Of a stretch of DNA of 64,000 bases, positions 6,734 to 15,599 are shown in pieces. The stretch comes from Cyanobacteria bacterium M_surface_10_m2_119 (GTDB taxonomy: Bacteria > Cyanobacteriota > Cyanobacteriia > PCC-6307 > Cyanobiaceae), in assembly GCA_016882525.1 (NCBI GenBank), contig VGPU01000003.1, positions 1 to 64,000 on the forward strand, written 5' to 3'. Within the stretch, counting starts at the first letter, position 1, and each line of letters begins with the position of its first letter. The notes below the pieces were generated by a model, which saw nothing but the letters and a program-made list of their open reading frames with translations, ran no database searches and was not told where the DNA came from. The position numbers and the translations under genes are program-made.

Positions 6734-8116
6734 GTGATGCAGCCCCTCCTCCCCCCCCTGCTGGCCCCGCCCGCCCCCTGGTCGCGCCCCCTGGCTTTGC
6801 ACCTGCCCGCCCATGGGCGGGGGCGGGGCCTGCCGTCGCCGCTGGCCCAGCTGCTGCGGCAGCCACCGGCCAGCTGGGATCTGCCGGAGTTGCCCTGGAT
6901 CGGCGGCCCCCTCGAGCCGGAGGGGGCGGTGGCTGAGGCCCAGCGCCGCTGTGCCATCCAGCTCGGGGCTGCGCGCTGCTGGTTTGGGGTGAACGGCGCC
7001 AGCGGGCTGCTCCAGACCGCCCTGCTGGCCCTGGCTCCACCGGGCAGCCGGGTGCTGCTCCCCCGTCACCTGCATCGCTCCCTGCTGCACGGCTGCCTGC
7101 TGGGTGGGCTGAGGCCGGTGCTGTTCGACCTGCCCTTCGATCCGGCCACCGGACTGTGGCTGCAGCCCGACGCCCCCTGGCTGGAGCGGGTGCTCGCCGC
7201 CGCCCTGGCGGCGGGCCCGCTGGCCGCGGTGGTGCTGGTCTCCCCCACCTATCAGGGGCTGGCGGCCGAGCTGGCCCCCCTGGCCGCCCGTGTGCGGGCC
7301 GCCGGCCTGCCGCTGCTGGTGGATCAGGCCCATGGCCGCGGCGAGGCCCTGGCGGCCGGCGTGGATCTGGTGGTGCTCTCCTGCCAGAAGGCCGCCGGCG
7401 GCCTGGCCCAGAGCGCGGCCCTGCTGTTGCAGGGCAGCCGGGTGGATCCGGCCGCCGTGGAGCGGGCCCTGCTCTGGCTGCAGACCTCCAGCCCCAGCGC
7501 CCTGCTCCTCGCTTCAGCCGAGGTGGCTCTGCAGGAGCTGGGCAGTTCCCGCGGTCTTCGGCGCCGGCGCCGCGCCGAAGGCGTGGCCGCCCGCCTGCGA
7601 CAGCGCTGCGCGGCCCGGGGCCTCCCCCTGCTCACCACCGACGATCCCCTGCGCCTGGTGCTGCACACCGCCTCCATGGGCATCAACGGCCTGGAGGCGG
7701 ATGGCTGGTTGCTGGAGCGGGGTGTGCTGGCGGAGTTGCCCGAACCCGGCACGCTCACCTTCTGTCTGGGGGAGCGGCCACCCCGGGGCGTGGTGGGGCG
7801 GCTGCCGCGGGTGCTCCAGCGGCTGCAGCGCGCCCTCGGGGGGCCGCCCTTGCCGCCCTTCAGCCGGCCGCCCCTGCCGCTGGTGGCCGAGCCCGAGCTG
7901 GAGCTGGGCGTGGCCTGGCGGGCACCATCGCTGGCCGTGCCGCTGGCGGTAGCGGCCGGGCACATTGCGGCGGAGCCCCTCTGTCCTTATCCCCCGGGGA
8001 TTCCTCTCCTGATTCCCGGGGAGCGGATCGATGGGGAGCGGGCCCGTTGGCTGGCGGAACAGGCCCGGGAGTGGCCTGGGCAGATCGCTGATACGGTGAG
8101 GGTTGTGGCCGCCTGA
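6734..8116 (+). CDS. PLP-dependent Orn/Lys/Arg decarboxylase-like protein
   Basis: 460 residues, GTG start (an ATG follows as the next codon). It has the fold-type I layout of cyanobacterial Orn/Lys/Arg decarboxylases: GVNGASGLLQTALLALAPPG and LLPRHLHRSLLHGCLLGG for the phosphate site, LLVDQAHGRG where the family has VDEAHGxH, and SCQKAAGGLAQSAALLLQG where the family has STHK with the PLP lysine. The lysine is kept but the preceding His is Gln, so substrate or activity may differ from a classical decarboxylase. The C-terminus ends in the typical PYPPGIPLLIPGE motif. cbiT follows after 15 bases. Confidence 0.8.
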   Translation: MMQPLLPPLLAPPAPWSRPLALHLPAHGRGRGLPSPLAQLLRQPPASWDLPELPWIGGPLEPEGAVAEAQRRCAIQLGAARCWFGVNGASGLLQTALLALAPPGSRVLLPRHLHRSLLHGCLLGGLRPVLFDLPFDPATGLWLQPDAPWLERVLAAALAAGPLAAVVLVSPTYQGLAAELAPLAARVRAAGLPLLVDQAHGRGEALAAGVDLVVLSCQKAAGGLAQSAALLLQGSRVDPAAVERALLWLQTSSPSALLLASAEVALQELGSSRGLRRRRRAEGVAARLRQRCAARGLPLLTTDDPLRLVLHTASMGINGLEADGWLLERGVLAELPEPGTLTFCLGERPPRGVVGRLPRVLQRLQRALGGPPLPPFSRPPLPLVAEPELELGVAWRAPSLAVPLAVAAGHIAAEPLCPYPPGIPLLIPGERIDGERARWLAEQAREWPGQIADTVRVVAA

Positions 8117-8131
8117 GGCTCCGCTGCCGCC

Positions 8132-8743
8132 GTGTCCGGATCCCCGATGCCCTACCGCTGGGATTTCGTGACGCCGGGCCTGCCCGACGCCGCCTTCCAC
8201 GACGCCCCTGGCTTCAGTCCCACACCGATGGAGCTGAGGGTGATGCTGCTGGCCCATCTGCGCCCACTGGCCCACTCCCTCGTGTGGGACGTGGGCGGGG
8301 GCACCGGTGCCCTGGCCCTGGAGATTGCCCGCCTGATGCCAGCGGGCGCGGTGCACACCCTGGAGCGGGACCCAGACGCCATTGCCCTGCTGGAGCAGAA
8401 CCGCCGCCGCTTCGGCATCGCCAATCTGCACATCCACGCCGGCGCCGCCCCCGATGGCCTCGCCCTGCTGCCGCCCCGGCCGGATCGGGTGCTGCTGGAG
8501 GTGGGCCGACCCCTGGGGGACGTGCTGGTGGCGGTGTGGGAAGCCCTCCAGCCCCAGGGGCGCCTGGTGATCAGCACCGCCAGCCTGGAGGGGCTGGTCG
8601 ATGCGACGGATACCCTGAGCCAGCTCGCCGCCCTGGACGTGCAGGTGGTGCAGGCCACCGTGCACCGCATGCAGCGCCGCGGCAGCCAGGCCAAGCTGGC
8701 GGCGGCTGAACCTCTCTTCCTGATTGCCGCCGAGCGGCCCTGA
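8132..8743 (+). CDS. cbiT: Precorrin-6B C15-methyltransferase/decarboxylase CbiT
   Basis: 203 residues from a GTG (an ATG at 8147 is an alternative). A SAM-binding Rossmann methyltransferase: WDVGGGTGALALEIARL is motif I, HTLERDPDAIALLEQN motif II, then DRVLLEVGRPLGDVLVAVWEAL and GRLVISTASLEG. The N-terminal YRWDFVTPGLPD plus a short helix before motif I is characteristic of the stand-alone CbiT of the anaerobic-type cobalamin route, which methylates C15 and decarboxylates the acetate side chain. It is the only corrin gene in the window, consistent with dispersed cobalamin genes in cyanobacteria. It lies 15 bases after the PLP enzyme and 47 before cdsA. Confidence 0.85.
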   Translation: MSGSPMPYRWDFVTPGLPDAAFHDAPGFSPTPMELRVMLLAHLRPLAHSLVWDVGGGTGALALEIARLMPAGAVHTLERDPDAIALLEQNRRRFGIANLHIHAGAAPDGLALLPPRPDRVLLEVGRPLGDVLVAVWEALQPQGRLVISTASLEGLVDATDTLSQLAALDVQVVQATVHRMQRRGSQAKLAAAEPLFLIAAERP

Positions 8744-8790
8744 CTCCGGTCAGCCCCCTCCGCGTCGTCGTTGCGCCCCCCCTTCCGCGC

Positions 8791-9630
8791 TTGTCCCTGC
8801 TGTCCACCCCCCGCCAGGCCACGTCCCTGGCCCGGCTGCTGAGCGGCTGGGCGGCGGGGGGCATTGGCTTCGTGGTGGTATGGCTGGGGGGCTGGTGGTT
8901 CACGGTGGCCGTGGGGCTGATCGTGCACCTCGGCCTGCTGGAGTATTTCCGGATGGCCCAGTCGAAGGGCATCCGCCCGGCCACCAAGACCACCCTGGTG
9001 GCGGTGCAGCTGCTGCTGTTCACCACCCAGGCGGCCCCCAGTGACGTGGCGGCGGCGGTGCTGCCCGCCTCCGGCGCCGTGATCTGCGGCTGGCTGCTGC
9101 TGCAGCCGGTCACCGGCACGATCGCCGACATTGCCGCCTCCGTGTTCGGCCTCTTCTATCTGGGGTTTCTGCCCAGCCACTGGATCACCCTGCGCGCCCT
9201 GCCCGAGGAGGGCCTCGCCCTCACCCTGCTCGCCTGTTTTCTGATCGTGGCCACCGACATCGGCTCCTATGTGATCGGCCGGCGACTGGGGCGGCGCCCC
9301 CTCTCTCCGATCTCCCCCGGCAAGACCGTGGAGGGGGCCCTCGGCGGGGTGGGATGCGCCCTGGGCGTCGGTGCGATCGGTGGCAGCTGGATCGGCTGGC
9401 AGTGGGGCTGGCTGATCGGTGCCGGCCTCGGGGCGGTGGTGGCTGTCTTTGCGCTGGTGGGGGATCTCACCGAGTCGATGATGAAGCGCGATGCCGGCCT
9501 CAAGGATTCCGGCGATGCCATCCCTGGCCACGGCGGCATCCTCGATCGCATCGACAGCTACCTGTTCGTGCCGGCCGTGGTCTATGCCCTCACCACTCTG
9601 GTGCTGCCGTTCCTGCAGGCGGGGTTTTAG
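8791..9630 (+). CDS. cdsA: Phosphatidate cytidylyltransferase
   Basis: 279 residues, start TTG at 8791 (no in-frame ATG or GTG found just upstream). It makes CDP-diacylglycerol from phosphatidate and CTP in the membrane, the entry point for phosphatidylglycerol, an essential thylakoid lipid. Several membrane helices fill most of the protein, and the C-terminal CDS signature is complete: GDLTESMMKRDAGLKDSG, then IPGHGGILDRIDSY with the conserved acidic residues. TTG is the first usable start before LARLLSGWAAGGIGF. It ends in TAG and overlaps the convergent DUF2993-like gene by three bases. Confidence 0.95.
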   Translation: MSLLSTPRQATSLARLLSGWAAGGIGFVVVWLGGWWFTVAVGLIVHLGLLEYFRMAQSKGIRPATKTTLVAVQLLLFTTQAAPSDVAAAVLPASGAVICGWLLLQPVTGTIADIAASVFGLFYLGFLPSHWITLRALPEEGLALTLLACFLIVATDIGSYVIGRRLGRRPLSPISPGKTVEGALGGVGCALGVGAIGGSWIGWQWGWLIGAGLGAVVAVFALVGDLTESMMKRDAGLKDSGDAIPGHGGILDRIDSYLFVPAVVYALTTLVLPFLQAGF

Positions 9631-10262
9631 GCCGGGCTCACCGTGGCGCTGCCCTCCAGCACCACCATGCCGGCCTCCAGCACGGCCCGTTCCACCACGA
9701 CGGCCGGATCCATCGGCAACAGGCTGGTCACAGCCCCTTCGGCTGCCGCGACCAGCACGCTGCCCTCGCTGGCCTGGAGCGTGGTCTCCAGCTCCACGGG
9801 GCGGGCTTCCCCCACGGCCTGAGCCGTGAACACGAGGCGATCGCCGCGAATCGTGAGGCGAACCAGGGGTGCGATGCCCAGGAGGTCTTCGGCCAGCTGG
9901 TCGGCCAGCGGCCGCCACTGGGGTTGGGCAAGCGACTGGCTCAGCCCCTCCGGCGTGAAGCTCACCAGGCCGCTGATGCGGAAAGTCTGCTGCAGCTGCA
10001 CGGGCTGCCCGCGCCAGAGGTTGCCCATCTGCACCTGCAGGCCGGTGCTGCTCAGCTCCACGAGCTCCAGACACAGGTTGCGGTAGCTCACGCCACGGGC
10101 CAGCAGCCTCACGCCTTCCAGCCGGCCGCGCAGCAGCTGCAGGGCCGAGCCCTGCAGCTGGATCTCCAGGCTCTCCACGCTCTCGCACTGCTGGCGCACC
10201 CACACCTGCAGACCCGCCGCCAGCAGCTGCAGCACCGGATCCTGTTCTCCCTTGCCGCTCAA
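9627..10262 (-). CDS. DUF2993/LmeA-like protein
   Basis: About 211 residues starting at a TTG whose bases overlap the TGA of the upstream hydrolase gene (TTGA), which implies translational coupling. The sequence has alternating amphipathic strands typical of DUF2993: GLQVWVRQQCESVESLEIQL, GRLEGVRLLARGVSYRNLCL, LVELSSTGLQVQM, and a C-terminal LVFTAQAVG segment. No signal peptide or membrane helix is seen. DUF2993 proteins are thought to be lipid-interacting (the LmeA homologue in mycobacteria acts on lipoglycans), but a role in cyanobacteria is not established. An upstream extension of the frame exists but is antisense-like, GC-driven sequence and was rejected. Confidence 0.75.
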   Translation of the reverse strand: MSGKGEQDPVLQLLAAGLQVWVRQQCESVESLEIQLQGSALQLLRGRLEGVRLLARGVSYRNLCLELVELSSTGLQVQMGNLWRGQPVQLQQTFRISGLVSFTPEGLSQSLAQPQWRPLADQLAEDLLGIAPLVRLTIRGDRLVFTAQAVGEARPVELETTLQASEGSVLVAAAEGAVTSLLPMDPAVVVERAVLEAGMVVLEGSATVSPA

Positions 10263-11158
10263 GCCTTCACCTCCGCCAGCCAGTGCCGGGCCACGGTCTC
10301 GGCCTGGTCGATGTGGGGCAGATGGCCGCACTGCTCGAGTTCCTGCAGGCGGTCGCCCAGTAGCTGCTCGGCGGCCCGCTTCTGGGGGGCGCGCAGGATG
10401 CGGTCCTGGGCCCCCCAGAGCACCTGCAGGGGCTGGCTGGGCAGGGGGCTGCCGCAGCCCGCAAAGCCACCGGAGCGGGCGAAGGCGGCCAGGGCCTCCC
10501 CCCAGCGGGGGGCCTGCAGGTGCAGGGAGGCGATCTCCAGCTCGGCTGGTCCCACGCCCCTGTCGGGGTCGGCAAAGGCGCTGCGGCAGAGCCCCCGGCG
10601 CACGCCGGGCAGGGCGAGGAAGCGCACGCCCAGCCCATCCAGCAGCGGGGGCACGGGCATGGGCCGGCCGGTGAGCCCCGCCGGGGCCAGCAGCAGCAGC
10701 CGCTGGATCGCCTGCGGTTGGCGCCGGGCCAGCTCCACGGCCACGGAACCGCCCATCGAGGCGCCGATCAGCCCGATTCCCGTCTCGGCCGCAGCGCAGC
10801 GGCGGGCCATGGAGGCCACCAGCTGTTCCAGGTGGGTGAGCAAGGGTTCCGGGCCGAAGGTTCCGCCCGCTGGCCGCGGGGTGAAGCCAAAGCCGTAAAG
10901 GTCGGGGATGAACAGCTGGCAGTGGGGAGCGAGCAGCGGGGCCAGGCGGCGGAACTCGAGAAAGGAGCTGTCGAATCCGTGCAGCAGGAGCACCGGTGGC
11001 CCCGAGCCGACGACCGCCACAGGCCATTCCCCTTCCCGCTCCGGGAGCGGCCACCACTGCACGGCGGCAGCCAGCTCCCGCCCCAGCGGATCTAGCAGAC
11101 CCTGGGCGGCCTGCCGCACCAACGCCTGGCAGCGTTGTTGGTCGGCTGGTGGAATCAC
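10259..11158 (-). CDS. Alpha/beta hydrolase family protein
   Basis: 299 residues. The GTG start overlaps the stop of the dehydrogenase gene (GTGA). Catalytic features are visible: oxyanion-hole HGFDSS, nucleophile elbow GASMGGS (Ser near residue 135), acidic residue in LWGAQDRIL, and His in CGHLPHIDQAE near the end. A cap region rich in proline follows the core strand (PAGLTGRPMPVPP). Such enzymes include esterases, lipases and haloperoxidase-like hydrolases; cyanobacterial members of this type have been linked to pigment or lipid turnover, but the substrate is unknown. It sits in a coupled set dehydrogenase-hydrolase-DUF2993. Confidence 0.88.
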   Translation of the reverse strand: MIPPADQQRCQALVRQAAQGLLDPLGRELAAAVQWWPLPEREGEWPVAVVGSGPPVLLLHGFDSSFLEFRRLAPLLAPHCQLFIPDLYGFGFTPRPAGGTFGPEPLLTHLEQLVASMARRCAAAETGIGLIGASMGGSVAVELARRQPQAIQRLLLLAPAGLTGRPMPVPPLLDGLGVRFLALPGVRRGLCRSAFADPDRGVGPAELEIASLHLQAPRWGEALAAFARSGGFAGCGSPLPSQPLQVLWGAQDRILRAPQKRAAEQLLGDRLQELEQCGHLPHIDQAETVARHWLAEVKA

Positions 11159-12306
11159 GCTGGCTGCCGCTCGCCGCTGGTGGTGCTCACCAGGGCCGCC
11201 AGCAGGTCCGCGGGGCCCACGCTGAAGGGCAGGTGATGCAGATCGGATCCTGGGGCGCAGGCGAAGGCGCACACCGCCTGCAGTTCGGTGACGCGGGCCT
11301 GGCCGAGCCCCAGGGCATCGAGGGTGCAGGGAATGCCCAGGTCATGGAACAGGGGCAGCAACTGGCGTCGGGCCTGGCCGGCGAGCTGGTTGCCGCCGAG
11401 CACCTCCTCCAGCCGCAGCTGCACCAGGATGCCGAACCCCACCTTCTCGCCGTGGAGCACGCCGTGGCAGGCCTGCAGCTGGGTAAGGCCGTTGTGGACG
11501 GCATGGGCGGCCACGGTGCGGCAGCGGGCTCCCCCGATTCCGCCGATCAGCCCGGCGGTGAGCCCGCAGGCTTCGGCCACCCGCACCCAGGCCTCGCTGC
11601 CGGGGATCTCCTGGGCGTTGCGGGCATCGAGGAGCAACTGATCGCGCAGCACCCGGGCCATCTGCACCGCCTGCTGAATCAGTCCATCACCGCTGGCACC
11701 GCTGCTCACCGAGGCCTCATACCACTTGGCCATGGCGTCGGCGATGCCGCTGGCCAGGGTGCGCCCGGGCGCCTGCAGCAGCAGGCCGTGATCAAAGATC
11801 AGCAGATCGGGGCAGCGATCCAGGGCCACATCGCCGCGAAAGGCCCCTTCCGTGGAATACACGTTGGAGAGGGCCGTCCAGCCGGCGCAGGTGGAGGCGC
11901 TGGTGGGCACGGTGACGCAGGCCAGTCGCAGCCGGTGGGCAAGGAGCTTGCCGGCATCGAGCACCTTGCCGCCACCCGCGGCCAGCACCAGGTCCGCACC
12001 GCTGCTGCGGGCCAGCTGGGCGAGGCGCTCGAGGTCGGATTCGCAGCAGTCGTGGTTGAGAAGCCCGGGGGTGACCTCCAGGCTGCGGGCCTGGAGATCG
12101 GCCTGCAGTTGACGGCGGATCCCAGTGGTGGCCTCGCTGCGGCCCAGGAGCAGGACATGCCGGCCCAGGGCGCTGACCTGGGGGAGGGCCTGCTGCCAAG
12201 CCTGGGGCCCACGCTGCACGGCGGCGGGGGCGATGGCGTGGCAGGCGCTGCTGGCAGGGGTGGTGCTGGACGGGTTGATGGTGGGCGCTGGGTGGACTGA
12301 ACTCAT
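11155..12306 (-). CDS. Iron-containing alcohol dehydrogenase family protein (glycerol dehydrogenase-like)
   Basis: 383 residues. The NAD-binding half has HVLLLGRSEAT and the glycine-rich LVLAAGGGKVLDAGK, followed by VTVPTSASTCAGWTALSNVY, which matches GldA-type group III alcohol dehydrogenases. The metal-binding half shows DAMAKWYEA, AAHAVHNGLT and HGVLHGEKVGFG with the conserved His residues. Members oxidise glycerol or related polyols, or act as glycerol-1-phosphate-type dehydrogenases; the actual substrate is not readable. The first ~20 residues (PTINPSSTTPASSA) are probably unstructured, so a later start is possible. It is the first gene of a three-gene coupled set and lies 26 bases after clpC. 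Confidence 0.85.
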   Translation of the reverse strand: MSSVHPAPTINPSSTTPASSACHAIAPAAVQRGPQAWQQALPQVSALGRHVLLLGRSEATTGIRRQLQADLQARSLEVTPGLLNHDCCESDLERLAQLARSSGADLVLAAGGGKVLDAGKLLAHRLRLACVTVPTSASTCAGWTALSNVYSTEGAFRGDVALDRCPDLLIFDHGLLLQAPGRTLASGIADAMAKWYEASVSSGASGDGLIQQAVQMARVLRDQLLLDARNAQEIPGSEAWVRVAEACGLTAGLIGGIGGARCRTVAAHAVHNGLTQLQACHGVLHGEKVGFGILVQLRLEEVLGGNQLAGQARRQLLPLFHDLGIPCTLDALGLGQARVTELQAVCAFACAPGSDLHHLPFSVGPADLLAALVSTTSGERQPA

Positions 12307-12332
12307 TCAACAGTCGACGGTTCCGAGCGCTG

Positions 12333-14885
12333 TCAGGTGCTGGCGCCGGCGAGCTCGGGCAGGGAGCTGGGCACGGTGGTCTTGCGGATCACAACCTGCT
12401 TGTCCTCGTTCACGTCGACGACAGCACTGTCGCCCTCGCCGATGCGGCCGCTGAGGAATTCCTCCGCCAGGGAGTCTTCCAGCAGGCGCATCACCGCACG
12501 GCGCAGGGGCCGGGCGCCGTAGGAGGGGTTGTAGCCCTCCTCCACCAGGCGCTCCTTGAAGGCATCGGTCACCGAGAGGCGGATCCCCTTCTCCTCCATG
12601 CGGCTGAACACCTCCTTGAGCATGATCTCGGCGATCTCCTTCACTTCGTCACGGGTGAGTTGACGGAAGACGATGATCTCGTCGAGACGGTTGAGGAATT
12701 CGGGGCGGAAGTACTGCTTGAGCTCCTCATTCACCAGGGAGCGAATGCGGTTGTACTGGGTTTCTTCAGCCGCCTCGCCGGAGAACTCGAAGCCCAGGCC
12801 GCCGCCACCCTTCTCGATCACCTTCGAACCGATGTTCGAAGTCATGATGATCAGGGTGTTCTTGAAGTCGACCGTGCGGCCCTTGGAATCGGTGAGCCGG
12901 CCGTCTTCCAGGAGCTGCAGCAGCAGGTTGAACACGTCGGGGTGGGCCTTCTCGATCTCGTCGAACAACACCACGGTGTAGGGACGGCGGCGCACCGCCT
13001 CGGTGAGCTGGCCGCCTTCGTTGAAGCCCACGTAGCCCGGAGGCGAACCGATAAGCTTGCTAACGGTGTGGCGCTCCATGAACTCCGACATATCGAGGCG
13101 GATCATGGCCTCTTCGCTGCCGAAGAAATAGGCCGCCAGCGACTTGGTGAGCTCGGTCTTCCCGACGCCCGTGGGGCCGGAGAAGATGAAGCTGGCGATC
13201 GGCCGGTTGGGATTCTTGAGGCCCACGCGGGCGCGGCGGATGGCGCGCGACACGGCCTTCACCGCCTCGTCCTGGCCGATCAGGCGCTGGTGGAGGGTCT
13301 CCTCCATGTTCAGCAGCTTGGCCGACTCGCTCTCGGTGAGCTTCTGCACCGGCACGCCGGTCCAGGAGGCCACGATGTGGGCGATGTCCTCCTCCGTCAC
13401 CATCGGTGCCCGGTCGGCATCGGCGGGCGCCTCAGCCACGGCCACTGCGGGGCTGCCACCCTCGGATTCGCCGGCAGCGGCCGACTCGCCCTGCTCGTCT
13501 TTGCGGGCCTGCAGGATCGTGCGGATCTGCTCCCGCAGTTCCACCTCCTTGTCGCGCAGTTCACCGGCCTTGGTGAAGTCCTGCCCGCGCACAGCCTCTT
13601 CCTTTTCCTTCTGCACGGCGCGGAGCTGTTTGTCGATCTCCTTGGCCGCCGGCGGCAGCTTGGAGTTCATCAGGCGCACACGGCTGCCGGCCTCGTCGAT
13701 CAGATCGATGGCCTTGTCGGGCAGGAAACGGTCGGAGATGTAGCGGTCACCCAGGGTGGCGGCGGCGATCAGGGCCTCGTCGGCAATCTTGAGCCGGTGG
13801 TGCTCCTCGTAGCGGTCCTTGAGGCCGCGCAGGATCTCGATGGTGTCGTCGACCGAGGGCTCGCCCACCATCACCGGCTGGAAGCGGCGCTCCAGTGCCG
13901 CATCGCGTTCGATGTGCTTGCGGTATTCATCCAGCGTGGTGGCGCCGATGCACTGCAGCTCACCGCGGGCCAGGGCCGGCTTGAGAATGTTGGCGGCATC
14001 GATAGCACCCTCGGCCGCACCGGCGCCGATCAGGGTGTGCACCTCGTCGATCACCAGGATCACGTTGCCCGCGCCCCGGATCTCCTCCATGATCTTCTTG
14101 AGGCGTTCCTCGAATTCACCCCGGTATTTGGTGCCGGCCACCAACAGGCCGATGTCGAGGGTGAGGACGCGCTTGTCTTCGAGGATGTCCGGCACGTCGC
14201 CGGAGTTGATGCGCTGGGCCAGCCCCTCGGCGATGGCGGTCTTGCCGACGCCGGGTTCGCCGATCAGCACCGGGTTGTTCTTGGTGCGGCGGCCCAGGAT
14301 CTGGATCACCCGCTCGATTTCGTGCTGGCGGCCCACCACGGGGTCGAGCTTGCCGTCGGCGGCCTGCTGGGTGAGGTTGCTGCCGAACTCGTCGAGGGTG
14401 GGGGTCTTGGTGGAGCCCTTGCCCCCACCGCCGCCGGCCGCCACCTCGGCGGTTTCGCCGAGCATGCGGATCACCTGGGTGCGCACCTTGGCCAGGTCGA
14501 CTCCGAGGTTCTCCAGCACCCGGGCGGCCACGCCTTCGCCCTCGCGGATCAGGCCCAGCAGCAGGTGTTCGGTGCCGATGTAGTTGTGGCCCAGCTGGCG
14601 GGCCTCCTCCAGGGAGAGCTCCAGCACCCGCTTGGCGCGGGGGGTGAAGGGAATCTCCACGGCCACGAAGCCCGAGCCCCGACCGATTATCTTCTCGACC
14701 TCAACGCGGGCATCCTTGAGGTTGACCCCCATCGACTTGAGCACCTTGGCGGCCACACCGGTGCCCTCACCGATCAGTCCCAGCAGGATCTGCTCGGTGC
14801 CCACGAAGTTGTGCCCCAGGCGACGGGCCTCTTCCTGGGCCAGCATGATCACCTTGATGGCCTTCTCGGTAAACCTCTCGAACAT
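12333..14885 (-). CDS. clpC: ATP-dependent Clp protease ATPase subunit ClpC
   Basis: 850 residues, full length. The N-terminal domain carries two Clp repeats ([20 protein letters not shown] and [20 protein letters not shown]). AAA module 1 has [13 protein letters not shown] and a Walker B near [15 protein letters not shown]. The middle region has a UVR-like coiled segment. AAA module 2 has [13 protein letters not shown] and [15 protein letters not shown]. This unfolds substrates for ClpP/ClpR and, as in other oxygenic phototrophs, is a main housekeeping chaperone. Residues ~465-490 between UVR and AAA2 are an Ala/Glu-rich insert ([22 protein letters not shown]), looser than usual. The upstream gap holds a direct repeat that may be regulatory. 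Confidence 0.97.
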   Translation of the reverse strand: MFERFTEKAIKVIMLAQEEARRLGHNFVGTEQILLGLIGEGTGVAAKVLKSMGVNLKDARVEVEKIIGRGSGFVAVEIPFTPRAKRVLELSLEEARQLGHNYIGTEHLLLGLIREGEGVAARVLENLGVDLAKVRTQVIRMLGETAEVAAGGGGGKGSTKTPTLDEFGSNLTQQAADGKLDPVVGRQHEIERVIQILGRRTKNNPVLIGEPGVGKTAIAEGLAQRINSGDVPDILEDKRVLTLDIGLLVAGTKYRGEFEERLKKIMEEIRGAGNVILVIDEVHTLIGAGAAEGAIDAANILKPALARGELQCIGATTLDEYRKHIERDAALERRFQPVMVGEPSVDDTIEILRGLKDRYEEHHRLKIADEALIAAATLGDRYISDRFLPDKAIDLIDEAGSRVRLMNSKLPPAAKEIDKQLRAVQKEKEEAVRGQDFTKAGELRDKEVELREQIRTILQARKDEQGESAAAGESEGGSPAVAVAEAPADADRAPMVTEEDIAHIVASWTGVPVQKLTESESAKLLNMEETLHQRLIGQDEAVKAVSRAIRRARVGLKNPNRPIASFIFSGPTGVGKTELTKSLAAYFFGSEEAMIRLDMSEFMERHTVSKLIGSPPGYVGFNEGGQLTEAVRRRPYTVVLFDEIEKAHPDVFNLLLQLLEDGRLTDSKGRTVDFKNTLIIMTSNIGSKVIEKGGGGLGFEFSGEAAEETQYNRIRSLVNEELKQYFRPEFLNRLDEIIVFRQLTRDEVKEIAEIMLKEVFSRMEEKGIRLSVTDAFKERLVEEGYNPSYGARPLRRAVMRLLEDSLAEEFLSGRIGEGDSAVVDVNEDKQVVIRKTTVPSSLPELAGAST

Positions 14886-14996
14886 GGGCCCGGGGCTGCT
14901 TCACGTTGGACCAAGCTATCAGGGTTGACGCGGAAGCTGCGGTTGTGCGCACGATTCGGCCAGAGTGCTTGTGGTCACTGGCACTGTGCTGCCCCT

Positions 14997-15021
14997 GAGT
15001 GAATCTCAGCCGAGTGAATCT
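14997..15021. promoter_or_regulatory. Direct repeat GAGTGAATCT x2 upstream of clpC
   Basis: Two identical 10-base copies at 14997-15006 and 15012-15021, 15 bases apart start to start, in the 163-base gap between clpC (minus strand, start 14885) and the end of rimI. Reading toward clpC the half-site is AGATTCACTC. Position about 110-135 bases upstream of the clpC start fits a regulator-binding site or leader element. It is not the RpaB HLR1 consensus. No convincing -35/-10 pair was found for clpC. Confidence 0.35.
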
Positions 15022-15048
15022 GGCTTGCCTGGCAATAAAGAACGTCGG

Positions 15049-15543
15049 TTAACCGAACTCCTCTGAGGGGCTCTCCGTCCCCTGCGCCGGCACCGGATCC
15101 CGGCACCTGAGATTGCGCCATTGGATCAGGGCGTCATCCCCATTGCGGTAGTAGCCGCGACGGATTCCCGCTTCCCGGAATCCCAGGGCGCGGTACAGCC
15201 CCCGGGCGGCCCTGTTGCTGCTGGCCACCTCCAGCGTGGCCCGCTCAGCCCCCCGCAGGTGCCCTTCCGCCAGCAGGCCCTCCAGCACCCGCCGGCCCAG
15301 CCCGCGGCGTCGGCACCGCGGATCCACAGCAAGGGCGGTGATGTGCAGCTCATCGAGGATCAGCCACCCCGAGGCCAGGGCCCACAGCTGCTCACCGTGC
15401 AGCAGGCCCAGCACCGGCCGGGCTGGATCCGCCAGCTCGGCCTGCCATTGGCTGGCGCTCCACAGCCCGCCAAGGCTGCGGCGATCGAGGGCCAGGCAGG
15501 CTTCCAGCCGCTCCGGGCCCAGGACAGTCAGTTCAGCCTCCAC
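15049..15543 (-). CDS. rimI: Ribosomal protein S18 alanine N-acetyltransferase RimI-like
   Basis: 164 residues, GTG start. A GNAT fold: the acetyl-CoA loop reads VDPRCRRRGLGRRVLEGLL and motif B is ASSNRAARGLYRALGF followed by YYRNGDDALI, the RimI signature. It would acetylate the N-terminus of ribosomal protein S18. The last ~15 residues are charged and not part of the fold. It is divergent from lysA, separated by 56 bases that must carry both promoters, and lies in the same direction as clpC. Confidence 0.85.
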   Translation of the reverse strand: MEAELTVLGPERLEACLALDRRSLGGLWSASQWQAELADPARPVLGLLHGEQLWALASGWLILDELHITALAVDPRCRRRGLGRRVLEGLLAEGHLRGAERATLEVASSNRAARGLYRALGFREAGIRRGYYRNGDDALIQWRNLRCRDPVPAQGTESPSEEFG

Positions 15544-15599
15544 AGCCGGTTCCGCGCTGACTTCCGTACATTCGACGTTTCGATGCGCGTGGTCAGGTC

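Noticed and set aside
4927..6936. 669-codon open frame on the plus strand
   Set aside because: Antisense to the UbiB-like gene, His/Gln/Gly-rich composition without any fold pattern.
9627..11057. 476-codon version of the DUF2993-like gene
   Set aside because: Only the last ~211 residues look like protein; the upstream part overlaps the alpha/beta hydrolase in another frame and is Pro/Gly/Arg-rich noise.
12660..15002. 780-codon open frame on the plus strand
   Set aside because: It is exactly antisense to clpC, whose protein is unmistakable. Long open antisense frames are expected at this GC content.
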